Part shown: positions 34,997 through 45,876 of the stretch, piece by piece | How the letters are laid out: the number at the start of each line of letters is the position of its first letter | Numbering within the stretch: position 1 is the first letter of the stretch | Source: Wurfbainia villosa | Lineage: Eukaryota > Streptophyta > Magnoliopsida > Zingiberales > Zingiberaceae | DNA length: 64,000 nt | Assembly (NCBI GenBank): GCA_025175895.1 | Contig: CM045987.1 | Span: 39,334,113 to 39,398,112 of the forward strand | Reading direction: 5' to 3' | The notes under the pieces: generated by a model | What the model saw: only the letters and a program-made list of their open reading frames with translations | Told to the model about the DNA's origin: nothing | Database searches by the model: none | Made by a program: the position numbers and the translations under genes

Positions 34997-36060
34997 AAAT
35001 TGGGCATATGCGTAGTAGAATAGGAACTTACAAATTACATTACTACTATTTCTTACTTTTCATTTTCATGGAACTAGTATAGGGCATACCTTAGATATCA
35101 TGCACCTATAGATTTAAGGAGTCAATACATCTCACAACACATAGGACTAATGTGTTTGTGTACTTAGCCACGTAGATGGGCGTGAGATATTAGGACCTTA
35201 CTCCTGGTTCCTGATGTAGAGCTAGTGCATCTCCATGAACCACGGAGTATAATCATACATATTAACCGACTCTAACCAAGATTGGTTGATATTTCATATC
35301 AATCAAGTCAAATATGAGTCGAACATTTTATAGATGAGATTATTTTCAGTATATTATTTTTAAAATAATATGGAACATACTTGGACTTTAAAATTAATAT
35401 CTATATTTGTTTTTCACACACCCCCACTCTTTTCGATATATGGCAAAAGGGGGAGGAAAAGGCCAAAGTTAAGGGATCAAAATTTTTGATAACTTAACTT
35501 GTTTTTCATGGCCAAAAGTTAATTAAATGTTTACTTAACTTTAAGTTTTGAAAATTTACTTAACTTGTTAACAAAAAGAAAGTAAAGGCCAAGTTAAGAG
35601 AATTCTTAACTTAAACGTTTCACTAAGACCAACTTTAAGTAATGGAGGAAAAGGCCTAAGTTAAGGGATCAAAATTTTTGATAACTTATCTTGTTTTTCA
35701 TGGCCAAAAGTTAAGTAAATGTTTACTTAACTTTAAGTTTTGAAAATTTACTTAACTTGTTAACAAAAAGAAAGTAAAGGCCAAGTTAAGAGAATTCTTA
35801 ACTTAAACGTTTCACTAAGGCCAACTTTAAGCAATGTTAATTACTTAAACTCTTCCTAAATAGCAATCCTCAAGGGGGAGGATTAAGGTTTTTCTTTCAA
35901 GACTCACCCTCGGTCAGGGGGGAGGTTTCCCCAAGGGGGAGTATTTGAAGAAAATCCTTACTACTCCTACTTAATCCTTTTATTACTGTTTCACATGAAC
36001 ATTATTTTTCTTCATGCATGCTATTTTCTTAACTTTGTATGTGGGTTTGCCATAAATCAA
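34997..36060 (+). other. 3' non-coding region of SIRE copy 2
   Basis: Matches 17011-18071: stem-loop module at 35128-35189 and two 192-bp tandem units at about 35453-35836. No env-like frame. The polypurine tract (AAAAAGGGAGAGAT, one change from copy 1) ends at 36072. Confidence 0.78.
35128..35189 (+). other. Conserved stem-loop module, 3' region of SIRE copy 2
   Basis: CATCTCAC arm intact; the partner reads GTGAGATA, one base off. The loop is otherwise the same as 17142-17203. Confidence 0.5.
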
Positions 36061-36072
36061 AAAGGGAGAGAT

Positions 36073-37191
36073 TGTTGGTGCAATAGGCACCTAAGTTGAA
36101 CCTGAGTTTTGATTATAGCAAATGATACAAAGTTAAGCTTATATTGTTATCTCACGAGCTAAATCGAGTGTGTAGAAAAGTGTCAATGCTTGAGATGAAG
36201 GCTAGCGACACCCGTAGGAAGCCACGATGGTCGGGCAACACTCGAGTGACTTTGGAGGGAGCCAAAGGAATCGAGTGGAAGGCCAGAAGCGAAAGAGACA
36301 CAGTAAGTATCGAGGTAAGCTCGTGTGTGTGCGAGAGTAAGAGAGGTCGTATCCTCCTTACGGGGGTGATCTTAAGCGTAGATCCGACCAAAGACATCCT
36401 ATAGATAGTCTAGGTCAAGATCGGATGGTCAGCGGGTGTCGAAATAATGTTTTTGTTAAGATAACTTTGCCCTGCAGCTAGCATTAGTCGACTGCCAGCT
36501 TGGAGGACTCGACTGTCGTCCATCAATCGACTGTCTGCGATCAGCATTCGACTAATGCTGCCATCAGTCGACTGATGATGGCCATCAGTCGACTGATGGT
36601 CAAGGATCAGCCTCGAGGAGTCAAGCTTTATCACCATTTTTCAAGGAGCCATGTGCCCAATTTCTATTGGTTGAAGATCCTCTCGAAAAAGGGCTCAAGG
36701 GCTATAAAAGGAGGGCCTCTCCTAGGGTTTCATCATCAATTCTAAGCTTCCAAAAAACCTCTGCAAGCTACAACTTTCTGACAACAAAGTGCTACCTCTC
36801 CGACGCCTTACGTTTATTTGTTTATTCTTTTTCATCGATATAAGCTTCATTTCAGTTTGTATTGTTCTTATTAATTGTCTCGGAGTTTTTATCGTAATGA
36901 GGAGAGAGGGAGTGTCCCTCTACCTCAAGCTTTGTGATTTTTTGTATTCGTTCAACTCCTATCTCCGACGAAGAGGAGTTTGCTTAGTGTTTTGCCCTCC
37001 GTGCGTGATCAAGGACCACTAGGGCCTTAGAGTAGTAGCCGAAGGCTACGAACCAAGTAAAAAAATCTACTTGTCTCTTTTATTGGTTTCATTTATCTTT
37101 CCACTGCACTTAATTGTTTTGAAATGAATTTGAACGAAAGAAAAGTTTTATCGCCATTCACCCCCCCTCTAGCGATCCACTCGATCCAACA
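36073..37191 (+). repeat. SIRE LTR 3 (3' LTR of copy 2)
   Basis: A 1119-bp LTR, TGTTGGT...ATCCAACA. It has the fullest set of CAGTCGACTG-type palindromes (36480-36600), and its TATA box TATAAAAG (36703-36710) is intact, unlike LTRs 1 and 2. Confidence 0.92.
36703..36710 (+). promoter_or_regulatory. TATA box of SIRE LTR 3
   Basis: TATAAAAG in GGGCTATAAAAGGAGGG. LTRs 1 and 2 read CTAAAAAGG at this place. Confidence 0.6.
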
Positions 37192-37294
37192 AGAAAGGGG
37201 TGGGCGCCGGCTACACCTTCGGAAGAAGAAAGGAAGCAAACCCTAATCTCCCACCTTCTTGCTGCCCAGGCCAAAACCCTAACCCTAGCCTCCC
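37192..37294 (-). repeat. LTR fragment of element C, left piece
   Basis: The 103 bp between SIRE LTR 3 and solo LTR F. Its text (AAACCCTAATC, CTTGCTGCCC, ACCCTAGCC) resembles the LTRs of E and B read in reverse and continues logically at 48936 after F. Assigned to C's LTR by position. Confidence 0.65.
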
Positions 37295-37799
37295 TGTAAC
37301 ACCCATAAAATTCTAGAAAATTTAATAAGAATTTTTGCATGATCATAATGGGCTTTTATGTGGGCTCTTTCAAAAATAAAAGAAAATAGAGCCAAAAAGG
37401 GATGCATGGCCCAGGGTTTGAACCTTGAACCCCCAAGTAGATAACTAAACCTTAGGATGCATCCGATAACCAGAAGCCCAACAGGGTTGTGCTATTAGAA
37501 GGGTATGGGAAATGATAGATAAGGGTAGGGGAGGCTAAGGGACACCTTCAAGTGAATAAATAGGAGTATGAGGAGACAAGAGAACCACAACTTGTCATTC
37601 TCCTCTTCTCTTCTTCTTCCCCACAGAAACCTCCTCATCCCTTTCTTCCATTTTTGAAAACCTCAAGAAGGAAGGAAGAAAAGGGCTCTTGTCTTGACAC
37701 CATCTAGGGTATATCCTTATACTAAACAAGCGAAAGGATATAAGTATCCCCTCACCTGCAGTACAAGTTGTTTCGATTGTTGATTTCTTAAAAATCCTC

Positions 37800-38715
37800 T
37801 TTGAAACTTTCGGCCAAGACCCCCTTCATGCTTCCAATGATTTTCCATGCCATGTTTTGTATGTAGATGAAGATAACATGTTGATAGATAGGCTTGATTT
37901 GAGTGTTTGATCCCAAAGCCCTCCTTGAAGTTTCGGCCAAGTCCTAATTATGCTCCTAATGGTCTTCCATGCCATGATCTATATGTTTCCATGCCATGTT
38001 TTGTATGTAGATGAAGATAACATGTTGATAGATAGGCTTGATTTGAGTGTTTGATCCCAAAGCTCTCCTTGAAGTTTCGGCCAACTCCTAATTTTGCTCC
38101 TAATGGTCTTCCATGCCATGATCTACATGTAATGGATGTTAACATGTGGTTAGTTAGACCTTGTACAAGTTGTTTAGGGTTTGAATTTTGTTAGAACCCC
38201 CATGAAGTTTCGGCCAACCCATGTTATGCTTGTTAATGATGTTTCATGCCATACTCTATATGTATATGATGTTAGTATGATGTTAGGTAGACCTTGTACA
38301 AGTTGTTTTAGGGGTTGAATCCTTGAGAACCCTCCCTTAGGGTTTCGGCCAACCGATGCTCATGCCCTCTAATAATCCTCCATGCCATGCTACATGTATA
38401 TAAGATGTTAATATGATGTTAGTTAGGCTTTGTGTAAGTTGTGGAGCATTTGAATCCCTAAAAACCTCCATTAGGGTTTCGGACAAACCATGTTTGGGCT
38501 ACCAATGTTTTCCCCTTGTCATGTTTTATATGTATATGATGTTAACATGTTGATAGTTAAACTTTGTACAAGTTGAATTAGGGTTTGAATTCTTAAGATT
38601 TCCTCTTGGAAGTTTCGGCCAAACCTTGTCCATGCTCACCCATGATCTTCCATGCCATGATATATCTATATATGATGTTAACATGTTGATAGTTAGACTT
38701 TATGATAGCATGATT
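37800..38715. repeat. Seven imperfect 120-145 bp repeats in LTR F
   Basis: Each unit carries TTTCGGCCAA (one unit TTTCGGACAA), then CTTCCATGCCATG, then ATGTTAACATGTTGATAG or a variant. Units begin near 37807, 37930, 38073, 38206, 38343, 38478 and 38612. Confidence 0.75.
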
Positions 38716-38865
38716 GGTTTATGCCACTACCTTATGTCCATGATAATTGTATGAATGTATGATTATGTTATGCTCATTGCATCGTGATGAACAAGTATGT
38801 ATGATGAAATGCCTAAGAGATGCTTCCCTATGAATGGGGACTAAGAGCACTCTTTATGTTATGAA

Positions 38866-38975
38866 AAGGAACATGATATGTTATGAAAAAGAACATGATA
38901 TGTTATGATAAGGAATATGATATGTTATGATAAGGAACATGATATGTTATGATAAGGAACATAATATGCTATTTT
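38866..38975. repeat. 22-bp tandem repeat in LTR F (5 units)
   Basis: Five successive units of AAGGAACATGATATGTTATG plus two bases, the last degenerate. Confidence 0.85.
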
Positions 38976-39346
38976 ACTTTTTGCATGGCTTGTACCGGAC
39001 CCTAGCAAGGTCCAAGGGATGGGCTCCTACGTGCCCATAGGTCGACGGACATAGTATGGACCTAGTACGGGATGTGCTCCTAAGTTGCCCTAGGCTGACG
39101 GTCGTAGTACGGGCTTAGGATGGGCTTCTATGTTATGTTGCCCCTATGTCGAAGGATGTAGTACAGACCTAGTACCCTAGTAGGTTCGGGATTAGCTACC
39201 TCGGGTCTATTTAGGGATGCGTGCAAAGATGATGATGTATGTGGTATAATGTCGGGCCCAATATGTTGAGATTATGTTTAAGTACCTATAAAATATATGT
39301 TTTCAAAGAGCATCTTGCATATGCCCCTTTTAATGTCTATGTGATT

Positions 39347-41651
39347 TGTTGGGAATTTGCTTCTCGGAGGCTCATTGGCTCCCATGTCCCCGGATTAAAA
39401 TTTTCACTAATGAAAAATAATCCAGATGGGATGAGTTTCCTAAGCTCAACCAATTAATCATCGTGCTATCGACTTGAGCGATCGCTTGAACAAACTAGTT
39501 GTTCAAGCAACACAACTCTTCTAGTCGGTTAGCCGCGGAAGAGACAACGGACGGATCGCCGGTTTTTGTGTTTATCTTCGGGGTCCATGATTATACAAAT
39601 ACATACACATGCAAGCTAGTATAATCAACACATACTAATCAAAATAATAAGAACATGTAAAGATCAATAATAAAAGTTATAAAACTTTTATACCTCTTGA
39701 TCTTCTATCGTATGTCCTAACTTCCTTGTACACTTCGTGTGGGCGAAGATCCTCCACAAGTTGAAGCTTCCTAGATCTTCTTCAATCCAAAGAAAGAAGA
39801 ACTCTCCTTCCCTTCTTGCTTGAGCCAACCACCAATCCACAAAGGATTGATGCCGCCGGCCCCAAGAATAGAGAGAACAAAATGGAAACCACCAAGGAAC
39901 CAAACTAGGGACAAACCCAAGCTTCTAGTGTCGCCGGCCAAGATGGAGTGAAGAGGAGAAAGGGAATATGTTGGGCGCCGGCCAAGGTATAGGGAAAAGA
40001 GAAGGAGCCGACAACACCCTAGGAAGAAGAAGAGCTTCTCTCCTATAGTTGCTGCCCACCTTCTTGCAAACCCTAGCCGCCTAACCATAAGAGCCAAACC
40101 CTAATCTAATTAGGGTTTCCTCCTTAGGCTTTCTTGCCGCCCAACCAAGGTGGAAGGAAGAGATCTAGGAACCGGCCACCTTCCCTAGGAAGAAGAAGAG
40201 CTCTTCTCCTATAGTTGTCGCCCCTCTCCTTCCAAACCTTGCCGCCCAACCAAAGGAGCCAAACCCTAATCTAATTAGGGTTTCCTCCTTAGGGTTTCTT
40301 GCCGCCCAAGCAATTGATGGGCAAAACCCTAATCTCCAAAAACCAAATCCTTGTTGTTGCCCAATCCATTCTCCCATATATATAGAGTTAGGTTTAGGCC
40401 TAGGTTTAATCTCCTCCATTGGTTCTAGAGATTTAATCTCAACCATCGGATCATAGAGATTTAATCTCAACCGTCGGATCTTAGAGATTTAATCTCCACC
40501 TAGGGATTTAATCTCAACCGTCGGATCAAGAGATTTAATCTCAACCGTCAGATCTAGAGATTTAATCTCAACTGTCAGATCTAGAGATTTAATCTCAACC
40601 GTCGGTTCTATAGATTTAATCTCCACCGTCGGTTCTAGAGATTTAATCTAAACCGTCGGTTCTAGAGATTTAATCTCCACCGTCGGTTCTAGAGATTTAA
40701 TCTCCACCGTCGGTTCTAGAGTTTTGTTTTCCATCATTGGATCTAGACTTCATGAGGTGTTAATAGGCTACAATAGGGACCATGAGGAGGAGTTGGGTCT
40801 TGGCCACCCCATGGATCGGGACCACACAAACTTGATCCATCAATGATGTTCCATTCCACTAGAGGATCATCATTGAACTACCTCACCAACCCCCATAAAT
40901 TAATATGGGCTCCATATATTATTTGTGCATCCATCTCCCCGTGTTTAAGATATCGAATGTCCGTCAATTAATTGATTTACTGACCATCAATTAATTAACA
41001 TCTAACTCCTCGAGTAGTACCACTCAACCTTATCATCATGTTGACTAAGTCAACCTGCAGGGTTTACATGATGAACCTTATGAGCTCCTCAAGGGGACAT
41101 CATCAACCTAATATATAGGAGACGGTTTCCTCCTATAATCAACGGCACACCATGTAAATAATATCATTTTCCAACTTACCGGGCATATTGATTTAATCCA
41201 TCTAAATCTCACCCATTGGTAAATCAAAGAAATAAATACTAAGTACATGTGTCCATTATTATATCAGGATTAAGAGAATGTACAATATAATATCCGAGGT
41301 CTGATTCAATTATATAGTCAGCAATAAATTGAATCACCTCTATATCGGTCCTGCTCAATACACCTAAGTGTACTAGTGTAACTCTATGTTCAAGACAAAA
41401 CAATACCAAGCTACACTACAACCATGCCAATGGTTTGTCCATAACCATCTTGGTTGTGAGCCTCTACTTATATTCTACAAGGGACTGATAACATGATCTT
41501 CTGTGTCACACCAAGCACTATGTTATCTACAATGTAAAATATTAGACAATATGCACACATATAAAAATATGCAAACAATGATCATGTGATTCTTATTTCA
41601 AAATAAAATGTTCTTACAAAAAGAGCTAGGCTTTCAGTATACATTCCAACA
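39347..41651 (-). repeat. 3' LTR (left) of element E
   Basis: A 2305-bp LTR with about eleven 27-bp minisatellite units at about 40425-40735 and a TATA-like box (minus strand CTATATATATGG) near 40375-40386. Confidence 0.92.
40425..40735. repeat. 27-bp minisatellite in left LTR of E (about 11 units)
   Basis: Unit GAGATTTAATCTCAACCGTC plus GGTTCTA or GGATCTA. Related arrays occur in all B, C and E LTRs. Confidence 0.88.
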
Positions 41652-41663
41652 ATCTTCCACTTA
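41652..41663 (-). other. Polypurine tract of element E
   Basis: On the minus strand AAGTGGAAGATTG abuts the LTR start, one change from the GTGGGAGATTG of B and C. Confidence 0.75.
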
Positions 41664-43104
41664 TACTAAAATACTATGCTATCGTCATACTGCCATACAT
41701 CTGATTCCCCTTCCCTCCACATGCCTATCAAAGCTCTCGCTAGAAGGGCCTTAGTAAAAGGGTCTACCAGGCCATCCTCTGATGCAATCAAGGCGACATC
41801 AACTTCTACCTCCTTTATGATTTCTCGTAACAGGTGGTACTTGCGCTCTATGCATTTACTTACCTTATGGGCTCGTGGTTCCTTCGAGTTTGCAACTGCA
41901 CCATTATTATCACAATAAATTGTGATATTTCTGGGCAAACCAGGAATCACATCCAAGTCCATCAGGAAGTTCCTGAGCTACCCAGCTTCTTTGGCCGCCT
42001 AAGAGGCTGCCACATACTCAGCTTCCATGGTGGAGTCCGTCACGCATTTCTGCTGGACACTCCTCCATTCAATGGCTCTACCTCCCAAAGTAAATACAAA
42101 ACCTGAGGTAGACTTACGGTTATCCCTATCAGATTGGAAATCGAAATCTATGTAACCCACAGGGAGTAATTGGTCTGCCCGGTAAACTAGCATATAATCC
42201 CTAGTCCTTCTCAGGCACTACAATATATGCTTTACCGCAGTCCAATGTCCCTGCCCTGGATTACTCTGATATCTGCTGACCATGCCCACGGCATAGTAGA
42301 TATCGGGTCTCGTACATAGCATCGCATACATGAGGCTTCCTACTGCCGAAGCATAAAGAACCGCCTTCATCTCCTCTATCTCCTCAGATGATCTAGGACA
42401 CATCTCCTTAGATAAAGGAACTCCATGCCTGAAAAGTAGAAAACCTTTCTTGGAGTTTTGCATGCTAAAATGATCCATAATTGTGTCTATGTATAAAGCT
42501 TGGGATTAGCACACTAACCTTGATCCCAAGGATGTGTCCCACTTCTCTCAAGTCCTCCAAAACTGTTTTGGACAACCATACCCTTACGTCTGATAACACT
42601 CTGATATTGTTGCCAACTACCAAAATATTATCTACGTATAGTACAAGAAATACCACTACGTTTCCGTCACATCTCTTGTATACACAAGACTAATCCGGAC
42701 TTTGAATAAATCCATAAGTCTGGATTTACCTCATCAAAGTGGATGTTCCAAGACCTCGAAGTTGTTTCAATCCATAAATGGACCGATTAATCTTACATAT
42801 AAGATGCTCTTTGCCCTTAGCAATGAATCCCTCTGGTTGCTACATATGGATGTTTTTCTCAAGACTTCCATTAAGGAAAGCTGTCTTGACATCCTTCTGC
42901 CACACCTCATAATTCATATGAGTTGTTATGCATAAGAGCTCCCAGACCTGATTTGAATCCATAGATTCAATCTCAGTATTCATTGCACTTTGCAAAGATG
43001 CTGCATCTATATCTTGGATTGCCTCGTCATATGTCCAAGGATCAGGTTCATGTTAGCCAGGGACCAAATCGTAAGATTCTCCCAAGAACATGAATCTCTC
43101 AGGC
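41664..43104 (-). pseudogene. RT and RNase H of element E
   Basis: Minus-strand fragments in shifting frames. RT: FLVLYVDNILVVGNNIRVLSDVRVWLSK, where the box is YVDN rather than YVDD, then LREVGHILGIKV, NSKKGFLLFRHGVPLSKEMCP and YAMLCTRPDIYYAVGMVSRY. RNase H: VGYIDFDFQSDRDNRKSTSGFVFTLGG, STMEAEYVAAS, YCDNNGAVANSKEPRAHK and IASEDGLVDPFTKALLARA. The changed last Asp of the RT box, plus many stops, makes it non-functional. Confidence 0.82.
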
Positions 43105-44100
43105 TATCTCACAACCCTCCCACTATGACGAGGTATCACCTGTGTATCCTCTGTGACATGCGGTGCAGTGACATGTGGTATATCCTCTTGTACCAGTGGT
43201 ACTGAAGTCGGGACTTCCCCTGTCAACTCCTCAAGAACAATCCTACTCGTGGGCTTGTGGTTCATCACATAGTCCTCCTCTAGAAATCTGGCATACGTAC
43301 TAATGATCACCCTCTGATCTCTAGGACTATAAAACAAACCACCATTCGTTCCCCTAGGATAGCCAACAAACATGCACACTTCTGTACGAGGTTCCAACTT
43401 ACCAGCATCAGCCTTCATCACATGTGCTGGACTCCCCCATATCCGAATATGTCTTAGACTAGGCTTTCGCCCAGTCCACAACTCTGTGGGAGTAGAAGGC
43501 ACTGATTTAGATGGAACCAAGTTCAGAATGTACACCGCCGTATCTAGAGCATATCCCCAGAACGAATCTGGTAAGTCAGAATAACTCATCATCGATCTAA
43601 CCATCTCCATAAGAGTCCAATTCCTTCGCTCCGCTACACCATTCTATTGGGGTGTGCCAGGTGCAGACAATTGGGATTGAATCCCAACTTCTGATAAGTA
43701 GTTCCTAAACTCTCCCAAGAGGTACTTACCACCACAATCAGATCGTGGTGTCATCTTGATTAATTTTCTATGAAAAAGACGAAATATTCAAAACTACCTC
43801 TTGCCTGGATAGACATAGGACCATACGAATCAGAATGAACCAATTCCAACACATCTTTGGATCTATACCCCTTGGCCTTGAAAGGCCTCTTGGTCATCTT
43901 ACCCTCCAAGCAAGATTCGCAGGTTGGGAGATCCTCCACCACTAATGAACCCAAAGGTCCATCAGCTATCAACCTTTGAATTCTACTTAGGTTAATATGA
44001 CCAAGCCTAAGATCCCAAAGATATGTTTGGTTCATCTTCGAAGGTTCTTTTCTCTTATCGGAATTAGAAGATGAGTTATTAACTTCTATTTGCATCGTGG
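43104..44100 (-). pseudogene. Integrase of element E
   Basis: Pre-integrase part 44095-43760: LWDLRLGHINLSRIQRL...CESCLEGKMTKRPFKAKGY and HSDSYGPMSIQARGSFEYF, where the Cys after the first Asp motif is Tyr. A large part of the core (to RSDHGGKY) is shifted or lost around 43720-43760. The C-terminal part 43610-43104 is open: MEMVRSMMSYSDLPDSFWGYALDTAVYILN, WTGRKPSLRHIRIWG, VCMFVGYPRGTNGGLFYSP. Confidence 0.82.
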
Positions 44101-44817
44101 GAGCTTGTGGTTCAAGTTATAAATTTCCTATCTATGTACCTGAATAGATAATGTTCCTATTCCTTTTATATCAAATCTATCATTAAAAGGAATAGATTAT
44201 CCATCCATAATTTAGAAACCGAAAGCAATTCTTTCTAAATAAAGGTACATAAAGAAAATTCTTAAGAACCAAAAACTTTATTTTTCTCAAAAGATAAATA
44301 AAACATCTCCCACTGCAATAGCCGCCATCTTCATGGCATTGCCCAAGTAAATGGTAATATCCCCTTTAGCTAGTCGTCGGGTTTTCTGGAACCCCTGCAA
44401 AGTATTGCAGACATGATTAGTGGCTCCCATACCTACTCACCAGGTGCCAGTAGATAAGACCGCTAATCATGTTTCAACGACTAGTTCAAAGAATATATCT
44501 TTGTTCTTCTTTGGATTGGGACAGTCTTTCTTCCAATGTCCATCCTACTAGTAAGTGAAGTACTTGCCTTTCGGCTTCTTCACTCCTCCCTGAGATCCTC
44601 CCACCACTTTTGCTCCACCTTGTTTCTCCTTCTTCTTGCCTTTTGGCTTAGAAGTAGAAACCTTTTTGAGCAACCATGGCTTGAGGACATTCTTCGAAGA
44701 GTGCATACTTGTACTCCTTAGCAGATAAGACAATATCTAGATTCTTTTCCAATCAACATTATTTGGGTACAGTAAGTTTATTTCCTTTAGTATCACAACA
44801 AGTGGACTGAAAGTCAT
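44101..44817 (-). pseudogene. gag and protease remnant of element E
   Basis: Starts at MTFSPLVVILKEINLLYPNNVDWKRI (ATG 44817). After a shift, NLDIVLSAKEYKYALFEECP joins directly to QAMVAQKG, so roughly 150 residues of gag core seen in B are absent. In the zinc knuckle the first two Cys are Tyr (YFTY), followed by two stops, then DGHWKKDCPNP. The protease reads GATNHVCNTLQGFQKTRRLAKGDITIYLGNA, but the catalytic VDTG is altered to VGMG. Confidence 0.75.
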
Positions 44818-45862
44818 TTTGAAAATCCTAAGATTCACATAGATCATTACTTTAGATTTCAAATATTATTGATTCCTCAAAACAATAAAATTCCGAAATC
44901 AACCAACACCTCAAAACACCGAGAATATCGCATGCCACGCTGTGTGGACGTATACGAATTCTACATTTGTAAGAGGAGGTTTTACCCATTAATTTTATTA
45001 TCTTGTCAACCTTACTTTTTGACAAATAAAATTAATAGTTGGTTCCTCTTTGGCCTTACAAATAAAAGTAGTGACTCCGATGGGGAGGATACCTTTATTT
45101 GCATCTAAGTGTGCACCATTACATGATACTAAGGGAATTATTTCGGATTATGTGCCTTACCGCTGTGGAAGTACACACGCTCCTAGATAATTTCCTATAA
45201 CCATTATTTGACCTAGTGATCCGCAAACAAACTCATCCACAGAGAGGAAGGCACTCAGAGCCGACACGCAAGTTTGTTGCATCACACGTCAAATTGTAAT
45301 GGAGGCCGCGGGAATTAATTAAAATATCCCTCTCCCACTTAGTAAATTGAAAATGAGGAATTTTCAAGCACACACAACATGCATATAAAACAAATCAGCA
45401 ATAAATATGGAAAAAACAGAATTTTTCCAACTATTATGGCTTTGTTCTCTAATATGCGTCCCGCCGTGTCGCCACCTCGTCCGCTCCACCTTTTCCGTGC
45501 GCAAGCCACATAAAGAGATCCGAGCCGAGATATATCATTTTAATTTACATCCATCGATCCTATACTCCACGAAGGAGTGTACAAATACTCTAGATCGAAA
45601 GTAAACTAAAATGAGCGGCTAAACAATGTCGTATTTAATTACAAAAATTAAATACTAATCTAGCCTCGTCAACCCCGAGGATTCAACAAAACAAATATTT
45701 ACACACATACAATCACATACACACATATGGTCATAATAGTCGGATCTTACGCCTGCAACCAAAGAGTTAAACTACGCATATCCTAATATTAACCGGCATA
45801 CTCAATATATGATATGTGCATGAAAGTAACCGAATCTAAAACACACAAAACAGGAAACCGTG
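44818..45862 (-). other. Leader of element E
   Basis: About 1 kb between primer site and gag, homologous to the leader of B (9175-10222). No supported gene. Confidence 0.75.
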
Positions 45863-45874
45863 GCTCTGATACCA
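45863..45874 (-). other. Primer-binding site of element E
   Basis: TGGTATCAGAGC on the minus strand, two bases from the 5' LTR end CCCACCA. Confidence 0.9.
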
Positions 45875-45876
45875 AT

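Larger units (their letters stand above)
1..37191 (+). mobile_element. Tandem SIRE-like Ty1/copia array (LTR-internal-LTR-internal-LTR)
   Basis: Three related LTRs (1-679 partial, 18086-19186, 36073-37191) bracket two plus-strand internal regions in the order gag, PR, INT, RT, RNase H. The central LTR is preceded by the polypurine tract of copy 1 and followed at once by the primer site of copy 2, so one LTR serves both. The pol text (e.g. FKLFQMDVKS, YIKEEVYVSQPP) resembles the SIRE/Maximus lineage, and the long non-coding stretch after RNase H fits that group. Both copies are defective and carry later insertions. The left end lies outside the window, so the target duplication cannot be checked; the base run after the right end is agaaa. 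Confidence 0.88.

Noticed and set aside
37295..37700. Possible host gene promoter or 5' exon before element E
   Set aside because: The stretch is part of a TG...CA unit with tandem repeats and no coding signal; a solo LTR explains it better.
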